This document shows positions 8,353 to 18,181 of a stretch of DNA of 64,000 nt, one piece after another. This stretch comes from Bacteroidales bacterium (lineage in GTDB: Bacteria > Bacteroidota > Bacteroidia > Bacteroidales > Bacteroidaceae). Where the stretch lies: contig SFFY01000001.1 in NCBI GenBank assembly GCA_004556745.1, positions 62,001-126,000 on the forward strand. Reading direction: 5' to 3'. The first letter of the stretch is position 1. Each line of letters opens with the position of its first letter. The position numbers and the translations under genes are program-made. The notes under the pieces were generated by a model. The model saw only the letters and a program-made list of their open reading frames with translations. It searched no databases and was not told the origin of the DNA.

Positions 8353-10929
8353 ATGTATTCTAAACTATTCGTTTTCTTCCTGACGCTCGCAGTGCTGCTG
8401 CCGGGCACATTGTCGGCGCAAAACTATCAGTCCATGCCCGACGTCGTCTCGGCCTGCCGGGGCTATTACGAGCAAAACGGGGCTTCGGTCGTGAACGCCG
8501 AACTCAACACGAGCAAACTCACCTCCTGGCCCTCGGGCTACACGTGCGTGCAGTACATCCATTTCCCGGCGGGCTACGCCAAAGCCACGCTCTCGGCCTG
8601 CTCGGGCAGTGTGATCTATCCCGGCACGCTCGCGCTGACCATCACCTCCGCCGCAACGGGCGCAAATATTTACAGCGGCAACATCTCGCTTAAAAAAAGT
8701 TCGTCGGAAGCCGATGCCACGGCTTTCACCGGCGTAAATTTCCCCACGGCGGGCTGGTACAAGTTCACGCTCTCTAATACCGGCAGCCGCTTCGGTTCGA
8801 TGAGCAACTGGAAATTCTACAAAGAAAACGGCACGGCGGCCTATCTCGCCAACAGCCTCTCCTCTCCCTCCACGCATATTTGGTACTCCGCCGCGTCTGC
8901 CCCGTCGAGCAACTGCGACTGGCTCTATCAGGAGGTGATGATACCCTCGGGGCACGGCTTCGTGGGCACGTACGCCATGTGTATCGGACAGGCCAATATG
9001 TACATGGGTATTCAGGTGAACTCCGGCCGGCGCGACGTGATTTTCTCCGTTTGGGACAATGGCGACACCGACTCCGACCCCAACCTGCCCGATTACAAAA
9101 AGTCAAACACCTTCGACTCGGGCGAGGGCGTTACCATTGGGCGCTTCGGCAACGAGGGCACGGGCACCAAGGCGTTCAAGCAGGGCACGCTGTGGGCACC
9201 GGGACAGTTCGTGCAGTTCATCTGCAACGCCACACCCTATTCACAGAAAGTGCTGAACGAAAACGGCGCAACGATTACCTATAACAGTATGCTCATTTCG
9301 GCTTGGTACAGACTGGAAGGCGAAAGCGAATGGCAATATCTCGCCACGCACCGCATGGCGGGTTCCACCAAGAACTTCTCGCCCTCGGCTTTCTACTCCT
9401 TCCTCGAAAACTATGTCTCCGCCAACGGCCAGACACTGCGCAAGGCCTACTACCGCAACTGCTATGCACACTCCGCAAGCAATAATACCTGGTACCACCT
9501 CAACCGGGCTTCCTATACCCACACCGACGGCGGCTCCTCTGCCGGAGCACGCAACGACTACGGACAGGGCGTGGCCAACGAATACGCAGGCTGCTTCTAC
9601 ATGACCTCCGGCGGCTACGGCGCTACGGTACAGGGCGCAACCAGTATGGCGCTCAACACCGACAACAGCGTGGTGAACAACATCAACCTCGACCACCTCA
9701 AAGCCCGCGTGCAGCAGGCTATCAACAAGGCGCTGGGCATAGAATACAGCATGGAACTCGGCGGCGCGGAGCTGATTGACCCCGCCTCCTGGACGGTAAC
9801 CGCCTGGAGCGACCAAGAGACCTCGGGCGAAGGTACCAACGGCCGCGCCGCACAGGTGCTCGACGGCGACGAAGACACTTATTGGCATTCGCAATGGGAC
9901 GCTTCGGTCGTTAACTTCCCGCACTATGTCGTTGTCAAAGCTCCCGAAAACTACGACCTCAAAGCTTTGGAATTTTACACGAAACGCTATTCCTATGGCA
10001 CGAACAACGTGAGTTACAACCCCCGCGCCGTCACTGTTGAAACTTCCGCCAACGGCTATTCGTGGACCACGGCTTGCAGCAATGTGTCTATGGCCAACGT
10101 GCTCCGCCCGCAGGCCGTGTTGCCCGCCACGGCAACGGGGCGCTATTTCCGCTTTACCTTCAACGAAGGCTACGGCGACCATCTCTTCATCAACGAAATA
10201 CATCTTTACGGTCAGCCTGCGTCGGGCAGCGGAGGCGGCGGAACAGGCGGAGGCGGAACAGGTGGCGGCTCGACCGAAACGGGAGAATTGACCAAAATAT
10301 CTTCGCTCTCCGACTTGAACAACGGCACGGCCTACGTGCTGCACAACCCCTACGGCCTTGGCCGCCTGATTTACAAACCCGCGCAAAGCGCTACAAGCAT
10401 TTGGCTGGGCGATGCTACAAAAGTGGCAAATGAAGGGGAAACGATGTACTCTTCCGATTACGCAGCCGCCGTCGACGTGACGCAGCCTAACAACAACTGG
10501 TTTATCTTCCACGTCGAAGGACAATATTATCTCTGCAACGCCGGCGCGCAGAAGTATGCCGTGACCGGTCGCCCCTGCTCCCTGACCGCCACGCCTACGC
10601 CGATTAACATTACGCCCGTTACCAACGGCTTCGCCTTCAACACCACAACGCAAGACGATTATTTCCTCTGCGCCAGCCCGCAACTCTCAACGCCCGTGAA
10701 TATCTGGACAAGCAGCGATGCCGGCAGCACGTGGCAGATTTTCGAGAACCCGTCGGTTGAAGCCGAAGCCTCGACGCTTCTCGAGCAGATCTACGGCATC
10801 ACGGGCATCGACACTATGCGTCAAAACTACGAGGAGCGGCTTGACATCTACGACCTGCAAGGTCGCCGCCTCAACGCCCTGCCGCGCCGTGGCATCTATA
10901 TCGTAAACGGCCGCAAGGTCATCAAATAA
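8353..10929 (+). CDS. Large secreted DUF3472/discoidin multidomain protein
   Basis: The 858-residue protein begins with a signal peptide (about 1-22, ending LSA-QN). Residues about 25-140 resemble the DUF5077 beta-sandwich that usually precedes DUF3472. Residues about 150-420 match DUF3472 (WAPGQFVQFICNATP, then an AWYRLEGESEWQYLATHR stretch). Residues about 475-625 look like an F5/8 type C (discoidin) carbohydrate-binding module. A GGGGTGGGGTGGGS linker leads to a beta-rich domain (about 640-790). The last 30 residues (YDLQGRRL...GIYIVNGRKV) resemble a Bacteroidota type IX secretion/sorting tail. It probably acts outside the cell on host or dietary glycans; the activity is unknown. A degenerate -7 (TATCTTAG) lies near 8290. 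Confidence 0.8.
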   Translation: MYSKLFVFFLTLAVLLPGTLSAQNYQSMPDVVSACRGYYEQNGASVVNAELNTSKLTSWPSGYTCVQYIHFPAGYAKATLSACSGSVIYPGTLALTITSAATGANIYSGNISLKKSSSEADATAFTGVNFPTAGWYKFTLSNTGSRFGSMSNWKFYKENGTAAYLANSLSSPSTHIWYSAASAPSSNCDWLYQEVMIPSGHGFVGTYAMCIGQANMYMGIQVNSGRRDVIFSVWDNGDTDSDPNLPDYKKSNTFDSGEGVTIGRFGNEGTGTKAFKQGTLWAPGQFVQFICNATPYSQKVLNENGATITYNSMLISAWYRLEGESEWQYLATHRMAGSTKNFSPSAFYSFLENYVSANGQTLRKAYYRNCYAHSASNNTWYHLNRASYTHTDGGSSAGARNDYGQGVANEYAGCFYMTSGGYGATVQGATSMALNTDNSVVNNINLDHLKARVQQAINKALGIEYSMELGGAELIDPASWTVTAWSDQETSGEGTNGRAAQVLDGDEDTYWHSQWDASVVNFPHYVVVKAPENYDLKALEFYTKRYSYGTNNVSYNPRAVTVETSANGYSWTTACSNVSMANVLRPQAVLPATATGRYFRFTFNEGYGDHLFINEIHLYGQPASGSGGGGTGGGGTGGGSTETGELTKISSLSDLNNGTAYVLHNPYGLGRLIYKPAQSATSIWLGDATKVANEGETMYSSDYAAAVDVTQPNNNWFIFHVEGQYYLCNAGAQKYAVTGRPCSLTATPTPINITPVTNGFAFNTTTQDDYFLCASPQLSTPVNIWTSSDAGSTWQIFENPSVEAEASTLLEQIYGITGIDTMRQNYEERLDIYDLQGRRLNALPRRGIYIVNGRKVIK

Positions 10930-10946
10930 CAAAGCCAAAAAGATTG

Positions 10947-10973
10947 GGGGCGTATTCTTCCCGGATACGCCCC
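10947..10973 (+). terminator. Hairpin after the DUF3472 gene
   Basis: GGGGCGTAT (10947-10955) pairs with ATACGCCCC (10965-10973). Only a weak T stretch follows, so termination may be partial. The stem resembles half of the GGGGCGT palindrome family. Confidence 0.5.
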
Positions 10974-10992
10974 TTACTTATATATATATTAT

Positions 10993-11748
10993 ATGTATAG
11001 CGAAATATTCAACCGCACGCAGCTGCTCCTCGGCCCCGATGCGCTGCAACGCCTGAAAGAGACGCGCGTGCTGCTCTTCGGCGTGGGCGGCGTGGGCAGC
11101 TGGTGCGCCGAAAGCCTCGTGCGCACCGGCGTGGGGCACATCACGATGGTCGACCCCGACCGCGTGAGCGCAAGCAACATTAACCGTCAACTGCCCGCCA
11201 CCACCCAAACCGTGGGACAATACAAAACCGACGTGCTCTGCGACCGCCTGCGCACCATCAGCCCCGAGGCGGAAATCATCGGCTTGAAAACGGTCTACAC
11301 GCCCGAGACGGCGGCGCAGTTCCAACTGGAAAGTTTTGACTACGTGATAGATGCCATCGACGCGCTTGCCGACAAAGCCGCGCTTATCCTTCACGCCACC
11401 TCTCTGCCCGTGCGCTTCTTCTCCTCAATGGGCGCAGCCTTGAAAATGGACCCGACACGCATTCGCGTCGCCGAGTTTTGGAAAGTGGCGGGCTGCCCGC
11501 TGGGCGCGGCCTTGCGCCGCCGCTTCAAGCGCACTGGGCAACTGCCGCGCCGCAAGTTCAAGTGCGTCTTCAGCGATGAGCTCCTGCCCAATGCCGGCAC
11601 GCCGCCCGAAGCCGCTTCGCTGGGTGCGCTGGATGCCCGCAAGGCGCAAATCAACGGTTCGCTGATGCACATCACCGCCATATTCGGCCTGACGCTCGCC
11701 GGCCTCGTGATACAGGACGTTTGCAAGAACGCGCCCACAAAGAATTAA
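10993..11748 (+). CDS. tcdA: tRNA threonylcarbamoyladenosine dehydratase
   Basis: TcdA (CsdL/YgdL) is an E1-like enzyme that uses ATP to cyclise t6A37 of tRNA to ct6A. The 251-residue protein opens with the ThiF/MoeB-type nucleotide-binding fold: GVGGVGSW at about residues 30-37, VDPDRVSASNINRQ, and DAIDALADKA. The length and the RFFSSMGAALKMDPTRI stretch fit TcdA better than MoeB or ThiF, which usually carry zinc cysteines. The start is set by the ATG at 10993. It precedes parC, which has its own promoter. Confidence 0.9.
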   Translation: MYSEIFNRTQLLLGPDALQRLKETRVLLFGVGGVGSWCAESLVRTGVGHITMVDPDRVSASNINRQLPATTQTVGQYKTDVLCDRLRTISPEAEIIGLKTVYTPETAAQFQLESFDYVIDAIDALADKAALILHATSLPVRFFSSMGAALKMDPTRIRVAEFWKVAGCPLGAALRRRFKRTGQLPRRKFKCVFSDELLPNAGTPPEAASLGALDARKAQINGSLMHITAIFGLTLAGLVIQDVCKNAPTKN

Positions 11749-11832
11749 GTGCGCCGCCCCTTTTCCCCGCCTTTTTTGCCCGCCGAGAAGCAATCAAACC
11801 TCCTTTTCCACGGCAGATAATCGCTTTTTTTA

Positions 11833-11840
11833 TATTTTTG
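11833..11840 (+). promoter_or_regulatory. -7 box for parC
   Basis: TATTTTTG fits TAnnTTTG and lies 27 bp before the parC start codon. No clear -33 element is visible. Confidence 0.5.
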
Positions 11841-11867
11841 CATCAAATAACCCCCCTTTTCTTTTCC

Positions 11868-14558
11868 ATGAGCGAAGATGCAAACCTTACGCCGCAAGAC
11901 GGCGCAAATGAAAATCCGCAAGAACAAGCACATTCTTCTTACCAACCGTCCGACGTGAAAGACAGCGACGGAAACCTGCAACTGACCGGCATGTATCAGC
12001 ACTGGTTTCTCGATTATGCCTCTTACGTTATCCTCGAGCGTGCCGTGCCGCACCTCGGCGACGGTCTCAAACCCGTGCAGCGCCGCATACTCCACTCTAT
12101 GAAGCGGCTCGACGACGGGCGCTACAATAAGGTGGCCAATATCGTGGGTCACACGATGCAGTTCCACCCGCACGGCGATGCCTCTATCGGCGATGCGCTC
12201 GTGCAGCTCGGGCAGAAGGAACTGCTCATCGACTGCCAGGGCAACTGGGGCAATATCCTTACGGGTGACGATGCCGCCGCGCCGCGCTACATTGAGGCGA
12301 GGCTCTCCAAGTTTGCCCTCGACGTACTGTTTAATCCCAAAACCACGGAGTGGAAACTCTCCTACGACGGGCGCAACAAGGAGCCGGTGTCGCTCCCTGT
12401 GAAGTTCCCGCTACTCCTGGCGCAGGGCGCGGAAGGCATTGCCGTGGGGCTTTCGGCAAAAATCCTGCCGCACAATTTCGGCGAGCTCTGCGATGCCGCC
12501 ATCAGCTATCTGCACGGCGAGCCGTTCTGCCTCTACCCCGACTTCCTCACGGGCGGCAGCATCGACGTGTCGCGCTACAACGACGGTATGCGCGGCGGCA
12601 ACGTGAAAGTTCGCGCCAAGATTGAGAAAATCGACAACAAGACGCTCGCTATCCGCGAAATTCCCTTCGGTAAGACCACCACGAGCCTGATTGACAGCAT
12701 TCTCAAAGCCAACGACAAGGGGAAAATCAAAATCCGCAAGGTGGACGACAACACGGCCGCCGGCGTGGAAATATTGGTGCACCTCACGCCCGGCACGTCG
12801 AGCGACAAGGCAATCGACGCGCTTTACGCCTTTACCGACTGCGAGGTCTCTATCTCGCCCAACTGCTGCGTCATCGACGAGAAGCGCCCCAAGTTCCTCA
12901 CCGTGAGCGATGTGCTGCGCCGCAGCGTGGAGAGTACCAAGGACTTGCTGCGCAAGGAACTGCTTATCCGCCGCGGCGAATTGCTGGAAAGCCTGCACTT
13001 CGCCTCTTTGGAAAAGATATTCATCGAGGAGCGCATCTATAAGGACCGGGCCTTTGAGAACGCGAAAGATATGGATGCCGCCTGCGCACATATCGACGAG
13101 CGCCTCACGCCGTTCTACCCGCAGTTTATCCGCGAGGTGACGAAGGACGACATTCTCCGCCTTATGGAAATCCGCATGGCGCGTATCCTGAAATTCAACA
13201 AGGACAAGGCCGACGAACTCATCGCTCGCATGAAGGACGAGGTGGCGCGTATCGACCGCGACCTTGCCGATATGGTGAGCGTCACTGCCAACTGGTATCA
13301 GTTGATTAAGGATAAATACGCGCACCAGTTCCCGCGCAAAACGGAAATCCGCTCTTTCGACAACATCGAAGCCACGAAGGTCATCGAGGCCAACGAGAAA
13401 CTCTACATCAACCGCACCGACGGCTTTATGGGTACGGGGCTGAAAAAGGACGAGTTCGTGGCCAACTGCTCGCCCATCGACGACGTGATTATCTTCTACT
13501 CCGACGGCACCTATAAAATAACGCGCGTGCAGGACAAGGTGTTTATCGGCAGCACGGCGCGCTCAACGGCTGAAAAGAACAAGAAACTGAGCATCATACA
13601 CATCGACGTGTTCAAGCGCAACGACAAGCGCACCATCTACAATGCCGTTTATCGTGACGGCAAGACGGGCAGCACGTTCCTCAAGCGCTTCAACGTCACC
13701 TCTATCACCCACGACCGCGAATACGACCTCACGCTCGGCACGCCCGGCTCCGAGGTGCTCTACCTCACGGCCAACGGCAACGGCGAGGCGGAGATTATCA
13801 AGGTGACGCTGCGCCCCAACCCAAAGCTTAAGCGGGTGTCGTTTGAGAAAGACTTCGGCGAAATCCTTGTCAAGGGCCGCCAGAGCCGGGGCAATCTGCT
13901 CACGAAACTCCCCGTCCACCACATCTCGCTCAAAGCCCTCGGCGGTTCCACGCTCGGCGGGCGCAAGGTGTGGTTCGACCACGACGTGCAACGCCTCAAC
14001 TACGACGAGCGCGGGCAATATCTCGGCGAGTTCCATTCGGACGACCAAGTGCTCGTGGTTTTGGAAAACGGCAATTTCTACACCACCTCCTTCGACGTGA
14101 ACAACCACTACGAGCCTACGGGTATTCTCCGCGTGGAGAAGTTCGATGCCAGCAAGGTGTGGAGCGCGGTGCTCTTCGATGCCGACCAGCAGGGCTTTGC
14201 CTACGTGAAGCGCTTCTGCTTTGAGCGCACGGCGCAGACGCGTCCGCTGAACTTCTTGGGCGACAATCCAGCTTCGCGCCTCGTGCTGCTCACCGACCAG
14301 GCCTATCCGCGCATCAGCCTCGTCTATGGCGGCGCAGATGCCTTCCGCGACCCCATGGTCGTAGACGTGGAGGAATACATCGCCGTCAAAGGCTTCAAGG
14401 CCAAGGGCAAGCGCCTCACCACCTGCGCCGTTGAGCGCGTGGAGGAATTAGAGCCCACCCGCTTCCCCGAACCTGAACCCGAGGAACTGGACGAGGACAC
14501 CGAGGGCGAAGCGCTTGCCGAAGGCGACAGGCAACCCTCTCTCTTCGACGAGGCATAA
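11868..14558 (+). CDS. parC: DNA topoisomerase IV subunit A
   Basis: ParC pairs with ParE to decatenate chromosomes. The 896 residues include a variable acidic N-terminus (1-40), the WHD/tower DNA-cleavage core and a C-terminal beta-propeller. The catalytic tyrosine is Tyr141 in AAPRYIEARLS, preceded by FHPHGDASIGDALV. The C-terminal part has no GyrA-box (QRRGGKG), so ParC is preferred over GyrA. The acidic tail (EPEPEELDEDTEGEALAEGD) is low complexity. The frame extends upstream to 11721, but the ATG at 11868 follows the -7 box. The partner parE is not in the window. Confidence 0.92.
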   Translation: MSEDANLTPQDGANENPQEQAHSSYQPSDVKDSDGNLQLTGMYQHWFLDYASYVILERAVPHLGDGLKPVQRRILHSMKRLDDGRYNKVANIVGHTMQFHPHGDASIGDALVQLGQKELLIDCQGNWGNILTGDDAAAPRYIEARLSKFALDVLFNPKTTEWKLSYDGRNKEPVSLPVKFPLLLAQGAEGIAVGLSAKILPHNFGELCDAAISYLHGEPFCLYPDFLTGGSIDVSRYNDGMRGGNVKVRAKIEKIDNKTLAIREIPFGKTTTSLIDSILKANDKGKIKIRKVDDNTAAGVEILVHLTPGTSSDKAIDALYAFTDCEVSISPNCCVIDEKRPKFLTVSDVLRRSVESTKDLLRKELLIRRGELLESLHFASLEKIFIEERIYKDRAFENAKDMDAACAHIDERLTPFYPQFIREVTKDDILRLMEIRMARILKFNKDKADELIARMKDEVARIDRDLADMVSVTANWYQLIKDKYAHQFPRKTEIRSFDNIEATKVIEANEKLYINRTDGFMGTGLKKDEFVANCSPIDDVIIFYSDGTYKITRVQDKVFIGSTARSTAEKNKKLSIIHIDVFKRNDKRTIYNAVYRDGKTGSTFLKRFNVTSITHDREYDLTLGTPGSEVLYLTANGNGEAEIIKVTLRPNPKLKRVSFEKDFGEILVKGRQSRGNLLTKLPVHHISLKALGGSTLGGRKVWFDHDVQRLNYDERGQYLGEFHSDDQVLVVLENGNFYTTSFDVNNHYEPTGILRVEKFDASKVWSAVLFDADQQGFAYVKRFCFERTAQTRPLNFLGDNPASRLVLLTDQAYPRISLVYGGADAFRDPMVVDVEEYIAVKGFKAKGKRLTTCAVERVEELEPTRFPEPEPEELDEDTEGEALAEGDRQPSLFDEA

Positions 14559-14585
14559 CTAGAAGAAAAAATAAAACCATAAAAG

Positions 14586-14637
14586 CGGGAAGCAGCAGGC
14601 ACGCATGAAGCCGCCCACGTTGCTTCCCGTTTTTTTT
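14586..14637 (+). terminator. Terminator after parC
   Basis: CGGGAAGCA (14586-14594) pairs with TGCTTCCCG (14621-14629), followed by a run of T. This is a rho-independent terminator 28 bp after the stop codon. Confidence 0.85.
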
Positions 14638-14707
14638 GCATTGTTGCATTGCTTGTGGCAAAGGCGTTATAATAGGCACGCTCTTATATGAAATGAAATA
14701 CTTTTAG

Positions 14708-14715
14708 TAATTTTG
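14708..14715 (+). promoter_or_regulatory. -7 box for purE
   Basis: TAATTTTG fits TAnnTTTG, 43 bp before the purE start codon. It is the likely promoter of the purE-ispG-rhomboid-EEP gene run. Confidence 0.6.
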
Positions 14716-14758
14716 TAGGCGGATAATCATTTTCAGACACACATTAATAATATATACG

Positions 14759-15265
14759 ATGAAACCATTGGTCAGCATTATCATGGGCTCTACGTCAGAC
14801 CTGCCCGTGATGGAAAAGGCGGCACGCTTTTTCGACGAACTTGAAATTCCCTTCGAACTCCATGCCCTCTCGGCACACCGCACGCCCGCCGAGGTGGAAG
14901 ACTTTGCACGCAACGCCGCGCCGCGCGGCATACGCGTCATCATTGCCGGCGCAGGCATGGCTGCCGCGCTGCCGGGTGTGATTGCCGCTTCGAGCACCGT
15001 GCCCGTAATCGGCGTGCCTGTCAAGGGTATGCTCGACGGACTCGACGCGCTGCTCTCTATCGTGCAGATGCCTCCCGGCATTCCCGTGGCAACGGTGGGT
15101 GTGAACGGCGCACTCAATGCCGCCATTCTCGCCGCGCAGATGCTGGCCGTGGCCGACGACGCGCTGGCCGAAAAACTGGCAGCCTATAAAGAAGGGCTGA
15201 AAGACAAAATCGTGCGCGCCAATGCCGAACTGGCCGGCGTGAGCTATAAGTTCAAAACTAATTGA
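14759..15265 (+). CDS. purE: N5-carboxyaminoimidazole ribonucleotide mutase
   Basis: Class I PurE converts N5-CAIR to CAIR in purine biosynthesis. The 168 residues contain the class I signature: MGSTSDLPVM, SAHRTP (catalytic His) and AGAGMAAALPGV, then PVIGVPVK. The usual partner PurK is absent from the neighbourhood. The next gene, ispG, starts 15 bp after the purE stop, so the two are probably co-transcribed although their pathways differ. Confidence 0.95.
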   Translation: MKPLVSIIMGSTSDLPVMEKAARFFDELEIPFELHALSAHRTPAEVEDFARNAAPRGIRVIIAGAGMAAALPGVIAASSTVPVIGVPVKGMLDGLDALLSIVQMPPGIPVATVGVNGALNAAILAAQMLAVADDALAEKLAAYKEGLKDKIVRANAELAGVSYKFKTN

Positions 15266-15280
15266 TTGAAAAATAAAACG

Positions 15281-17206
15281 ATGGCATCAGACCCTATCAA
15301 CGCCGCGCTCCCTCCCGAACTTTACGACTGGAAGGACGGGCTGCCCAATCTGTTTAACTACGCGCCGCGAAAGTCGCACGAGGTGCGTATCGGCAACTGC
15401 CCGCTCGGCGGCGACCAACCGCTGCGCATTCAGAGCATGACCACCACGCCGACCGCCGACGCGGCGGCATCTGCCGCACAGTGCCGCACCATCATCGAGG
15501 CGGGCGCAGACTACGTGCGCCTCACGGCACAGGGCACGCGCGAAGCGGAGGCGTTGCGCGAGATTAAGGAAGCACTCCGCCGCGAAGGCATCAGCACGCC
15601 GCTCGTGGCGGACATACATTTCAACCCCAACGTGGCAGACGTGGCGGCAGAGATTGTGGAGAAAGTGCGCATCAATCCTGGCAACTACGTAGATCCTGCC
15701 CGGAAGTTCAAGCATATCGAATACACCGACGAGGCTTACGCCGAGGAACTGCGGCGACTAGAAGAACGATTTGTGAAACTGCTCGGCATCTGCCGCGCCC
15801 ACGGCACGGCACTGCGCATCGGCGTGAACCACGGCTCGCTGTCCGACCGCATCATGAGCCGCTACGGCGACACGCCTGAGGGCATCGTGGAGAGCTGCAT
15901 GGAGTTTCTGCGCGTTTGCGTGCGCGAGGACTTCAAGGACGCGGTGGTGTCGATAAAAGCCTCCAACACCGTGGTCATGGTGCGCTCCGTGCGCCTGCTG
16001 TGCAAGGCCATGGCCGACGAGGGCATGGACTTCCCGCTGCATCTGGGCGTGACGGAAGCCGGCGAGGGCGAGGACGGGCGCATCAAGAGCGCGGCGGGTA
16101 TCGGCGCACTGCTGGCCGACGGCATTGGCGACACGCTGCGCGTAAGCCTTTCGGAAAATCCCGAGTGCGAAATCCCCGTGGCGTATCATTTGGCAAAATA
16201 TGTAACGCAGCGCGGCGGTCATCCCTTCATACCGGGCAAGGCTGCGCCCGACTTCGACTATCTCCGTCCTTCCCGCCGCCCGACTCGTGCCGTGGGCAAC
16301 ATTGGCGGCACTAACGCGCCGGTGGTTATCGGGGCGCAGACGCGCAATGAGCGCGCCGTGGGGCATACGGCTCCCGACTACATCTATTGCGGCACCGCTC
16401 TGCCACCGCACGAGAAGCGCGTGCCGGGCGCGGGCTACATTGTGGACGCGGCGGCATGGCACGGCGAGGCAGACACCTACCCCGCCTACCCCGCCGATTT
16501 GCTCATGCTCGTGGGAGCGTGCCCCGCTGCCGTGAAGTTTGTGTTTTTGAACTATCTGCAACTCAACGAAGAGGTGCTTGCCTGCCTGCGCCTGCATCCC
16601 GAGATGGTGGTAATCGCCCAGTCGGCCCACGCCAACCGCCTCGGCGAGCAGCGGGCCTTGGTGCATGAACTCTGGCGCGAGGGCGTGGCCAATCCCGTAG
16701 TATTCTTCGAGCATTACGCTTTGGGGGCGGACGATGCCGATGCCTTCCGCCTGCAAGCCGCCGCCGATACGGGCGCGCTGCTCTTCGACGGGCTGTGCGA
16801 CGGCCTCTTCCTGTTTGCGCAGACACCGCAGGGCGGAGAGCCGCTCAGCGAGGCGGTGGCCGACGATACGGCTTTCGGTATCTTGCAGGCCGTGCGCGCC
16901 CGCACCACAAAGACGGAATACATCAGTTGCCCGGGCTGCGGACGCACGCTCTACGACCTGCAAGGCACGTTGCGCCGCGTGAAGGCCGCCACGGCGCACC
17001 TCACGGGACTGAAAATCGCCGTTATGGGCTGCATCGTCAATGGTCCGGGCGAGATGGCCGATGCCGACTACGGCTATGTCGGCGCGGCGCGCGGGCGCAT
17101 CAGTCTCTATCGCGGCAAGGAGTGTGTGGAAATGAATATCCCCGAGGCGGAAGCCGTGGACAAACTCCTCGCGCTCATTGAGAATGATAGGAAAAATTTT
17201 GAGTAA
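15281..17206 (+). CDS. ispG: 4-hydroxy-3-methylbut-2-enyl diphosphate synthase (long form)
   Basis: IspG (GcpE) reduces MEcPP to HMBPP, the penultimate MEP-pathway step, using a [4Fe-4S] cluster. The 641 residues match the three-domain form known from Bacteroidota and plants: an N-terminal TIM barrel (about 1-290), an inserted central domain (about 300-530), and the C-terminal cluster domain. Two cluster cysteines are in CPGCG (about 550 and 553) and a third in GCIVNGPGE (about 584). I use the ATG at 15281 (MASDPIN) rather than the in-frame TTG at 15266. It ends 8 bp before the rhomboid gene. Confidence 0.95.
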   Translation: MASDPINAALPPELYDWKDGLPNLFNYAPRKSHEVRIGNCPLGGDQPLRIQSMTTTPTADAAASAAQCRTIIEAGADYVRLTAQGTREAEALREIKEALRREGISTPLVADIHFNPNVADVAAEIVEKVRINPGNYVDPARKFKHIEYTDEAYAEELRRLEERFVKLLGICRAHGTALRIGVNHGSLSDRIMSRYGDTPEGIVESCMEFLRVCVREDFKDAVVSIKASNTVVMVRSVRLLCKAMADEGMDFPLHLGVTEAGEGEDGRIKSAAGIGALLADGIGDTLRVSLSENPECEIPVAYHLAKYVTQRGGHPFIPGKAAPDFDYLRPSRRPTRAVGNIGGTNAPVVIGAQTRNERAVGHTAPDYIYCGTALPPHEKRVPGAGYIVDAAAWHGEADTYPAYPADLLMLVGACPAAVKFVFLNYLQLNEEVLACLRLHPEMVVIAQSAHANRLGEQRALVHELWREGVANPVVFFEHYALGADDADAFRLQAAADTGALLFDGLCDGLFLFAQTPQGGEPLSEAVADDTAFGILQAVRARTTKTEYISCPGCGRTLYDLQGTLRRVKAATAHLTGLKIAVMGCIVNGPGEMADADYGYVGAARGRISLYRGKECVEMNIPEAEAVDKLLALIENDRKNFE

Positions 17207-17214
17207 AAAATAAA

Positions 17215-18174
17215 ATGTTCAAACAAATACCACCCTTCACGCGCAGCCTGCTGCTCATCAACGTCATCTGCTACCTGCTGCAGCTCCTCTTCGAGCGCAG
17301 CGGCATTGACCTCGTGGCACTCTTCGGCCTGCACTTTGCCAAGGCGAGCGACTTCTACCTGTTCCAGCTCCTGACGTATATGTTCCTGCATGGCAGTTTC
17401 AGCCATCTGTTCTTCAATATGTTCTCCCTGTGGATGTTCGGCGGCATCATAGAGCGCTCGCTCGGCAGCAGGCGTTTCCTCACGTACTATCTCATTTGCG
17501 GCATCGGCGCCGGCCTGTGCCAGGAGTTGTGGCAGTTGGGAGAGTATTATATGGAGGGAATGAACGGCTACGAGTTTGTGGGCGACGGAATCGGCGCACC
17601 GATACCCATGGACCTCTTCCTGAACCGCTGGACCACCATCGGCGCATCGGGTGCGTGCTACGGCGTACTGCTCGCCTTCGGCATGCTCTACCCCAACGAG
17701 CGCATCGTGCTGCTCATACCACCCATTCCCATCAAGGCGAAATATTTCGTGGCGGGCTATGCTGCCATCGAACTGTATTCAGCCTACGCCTCCAACGACA
17801 ACATCGCGCACTTTGCCCACCTCGGCGGCATGCTCTTCGGTTTCCTCCTGCTGCGCTACTGGCGGCGGGCGAATGAGCGGCGGCAGGCGGCTTGGCAAAA
17901 CAGTTGGGGCACTGCGCCGCAAAAGCCCTCGCTCGCGCAGCGCGTCAAGGATTGGTGGGGAAATATTTTCCAGAAAAACCGCCCCGCGCGTCCCGGCAAT
18001 GCGCGGCACACCGCCACGCGGCAGAGCGACTATGAGTACAACATGAACCGCCACGCCGAGGAGCAGCGGCGCGAAGCGCGTATGGACGAAATCCTTGAAA
18101 AAATAAAGAAGTCGGGCTATGAAAACCTCACGGAGGACGAAAAGCGCGAACTATTCAGATTGAGCAGAAAATAA
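17215..18174 (+). CDS. Rhomboid-family intramembrane serine protease
   Basis: The 319-residue protein has six or more transmembrane segments. The catalytic serine is in GASG (Ser145), and the paired histidine is His202 in NIAHFAHLGGMLFG; the HGSFSHLFFNM stretch matches the conserved L1/TM2 region. A cytoplasmic tail of about 90 basic residues follows the membrane domain; the C-terminal MDEILEKIKKSGYENLTEDEKRELF is the short coiled motif common in Bacteroidota rhomboids. Substrates are unknown. It lies between ispG and the EEP gene with 7-8 bp gaps, which suggests one operon. Confidence 0.9.
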   Translation: MFKQIPPFTRSLLLINVICYLLQLLFERSGIDLVALFGLHFAKASDFYLFQLLTYMFLHGSFSHLFFNMFSLWMFGGIIERSLGSRRFLTYYLICGIGAGLCQELWQLGEYYMEGMNGYEFVGDGIGAPIPMDLFLNRWTTIGASGACYGVLLAFGMLYPNERIVLLIPPIPIKAKYFVAGYAAIELYSAYASNDNIAHFAHLGGMLFGFLLLRYWRRANERRQAAWQNSWGTAPQKPSLAQRVKDWWGNIFQKNRPARPGNARHTATRQSDYEYNMNRHAEEQRREARMDEILEKIKKSGYENLTEDEKRELFRLSRK

Positions 18175-18181
18175 TTTCTAA

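Noticed and set aside
11868..14558. GyrA instead of ParC
   Set aside because: No GyrA-box is visible in the C-terminal domain, and the sequence around the active site fits topoisomerase IV A of Bacteroidota better.
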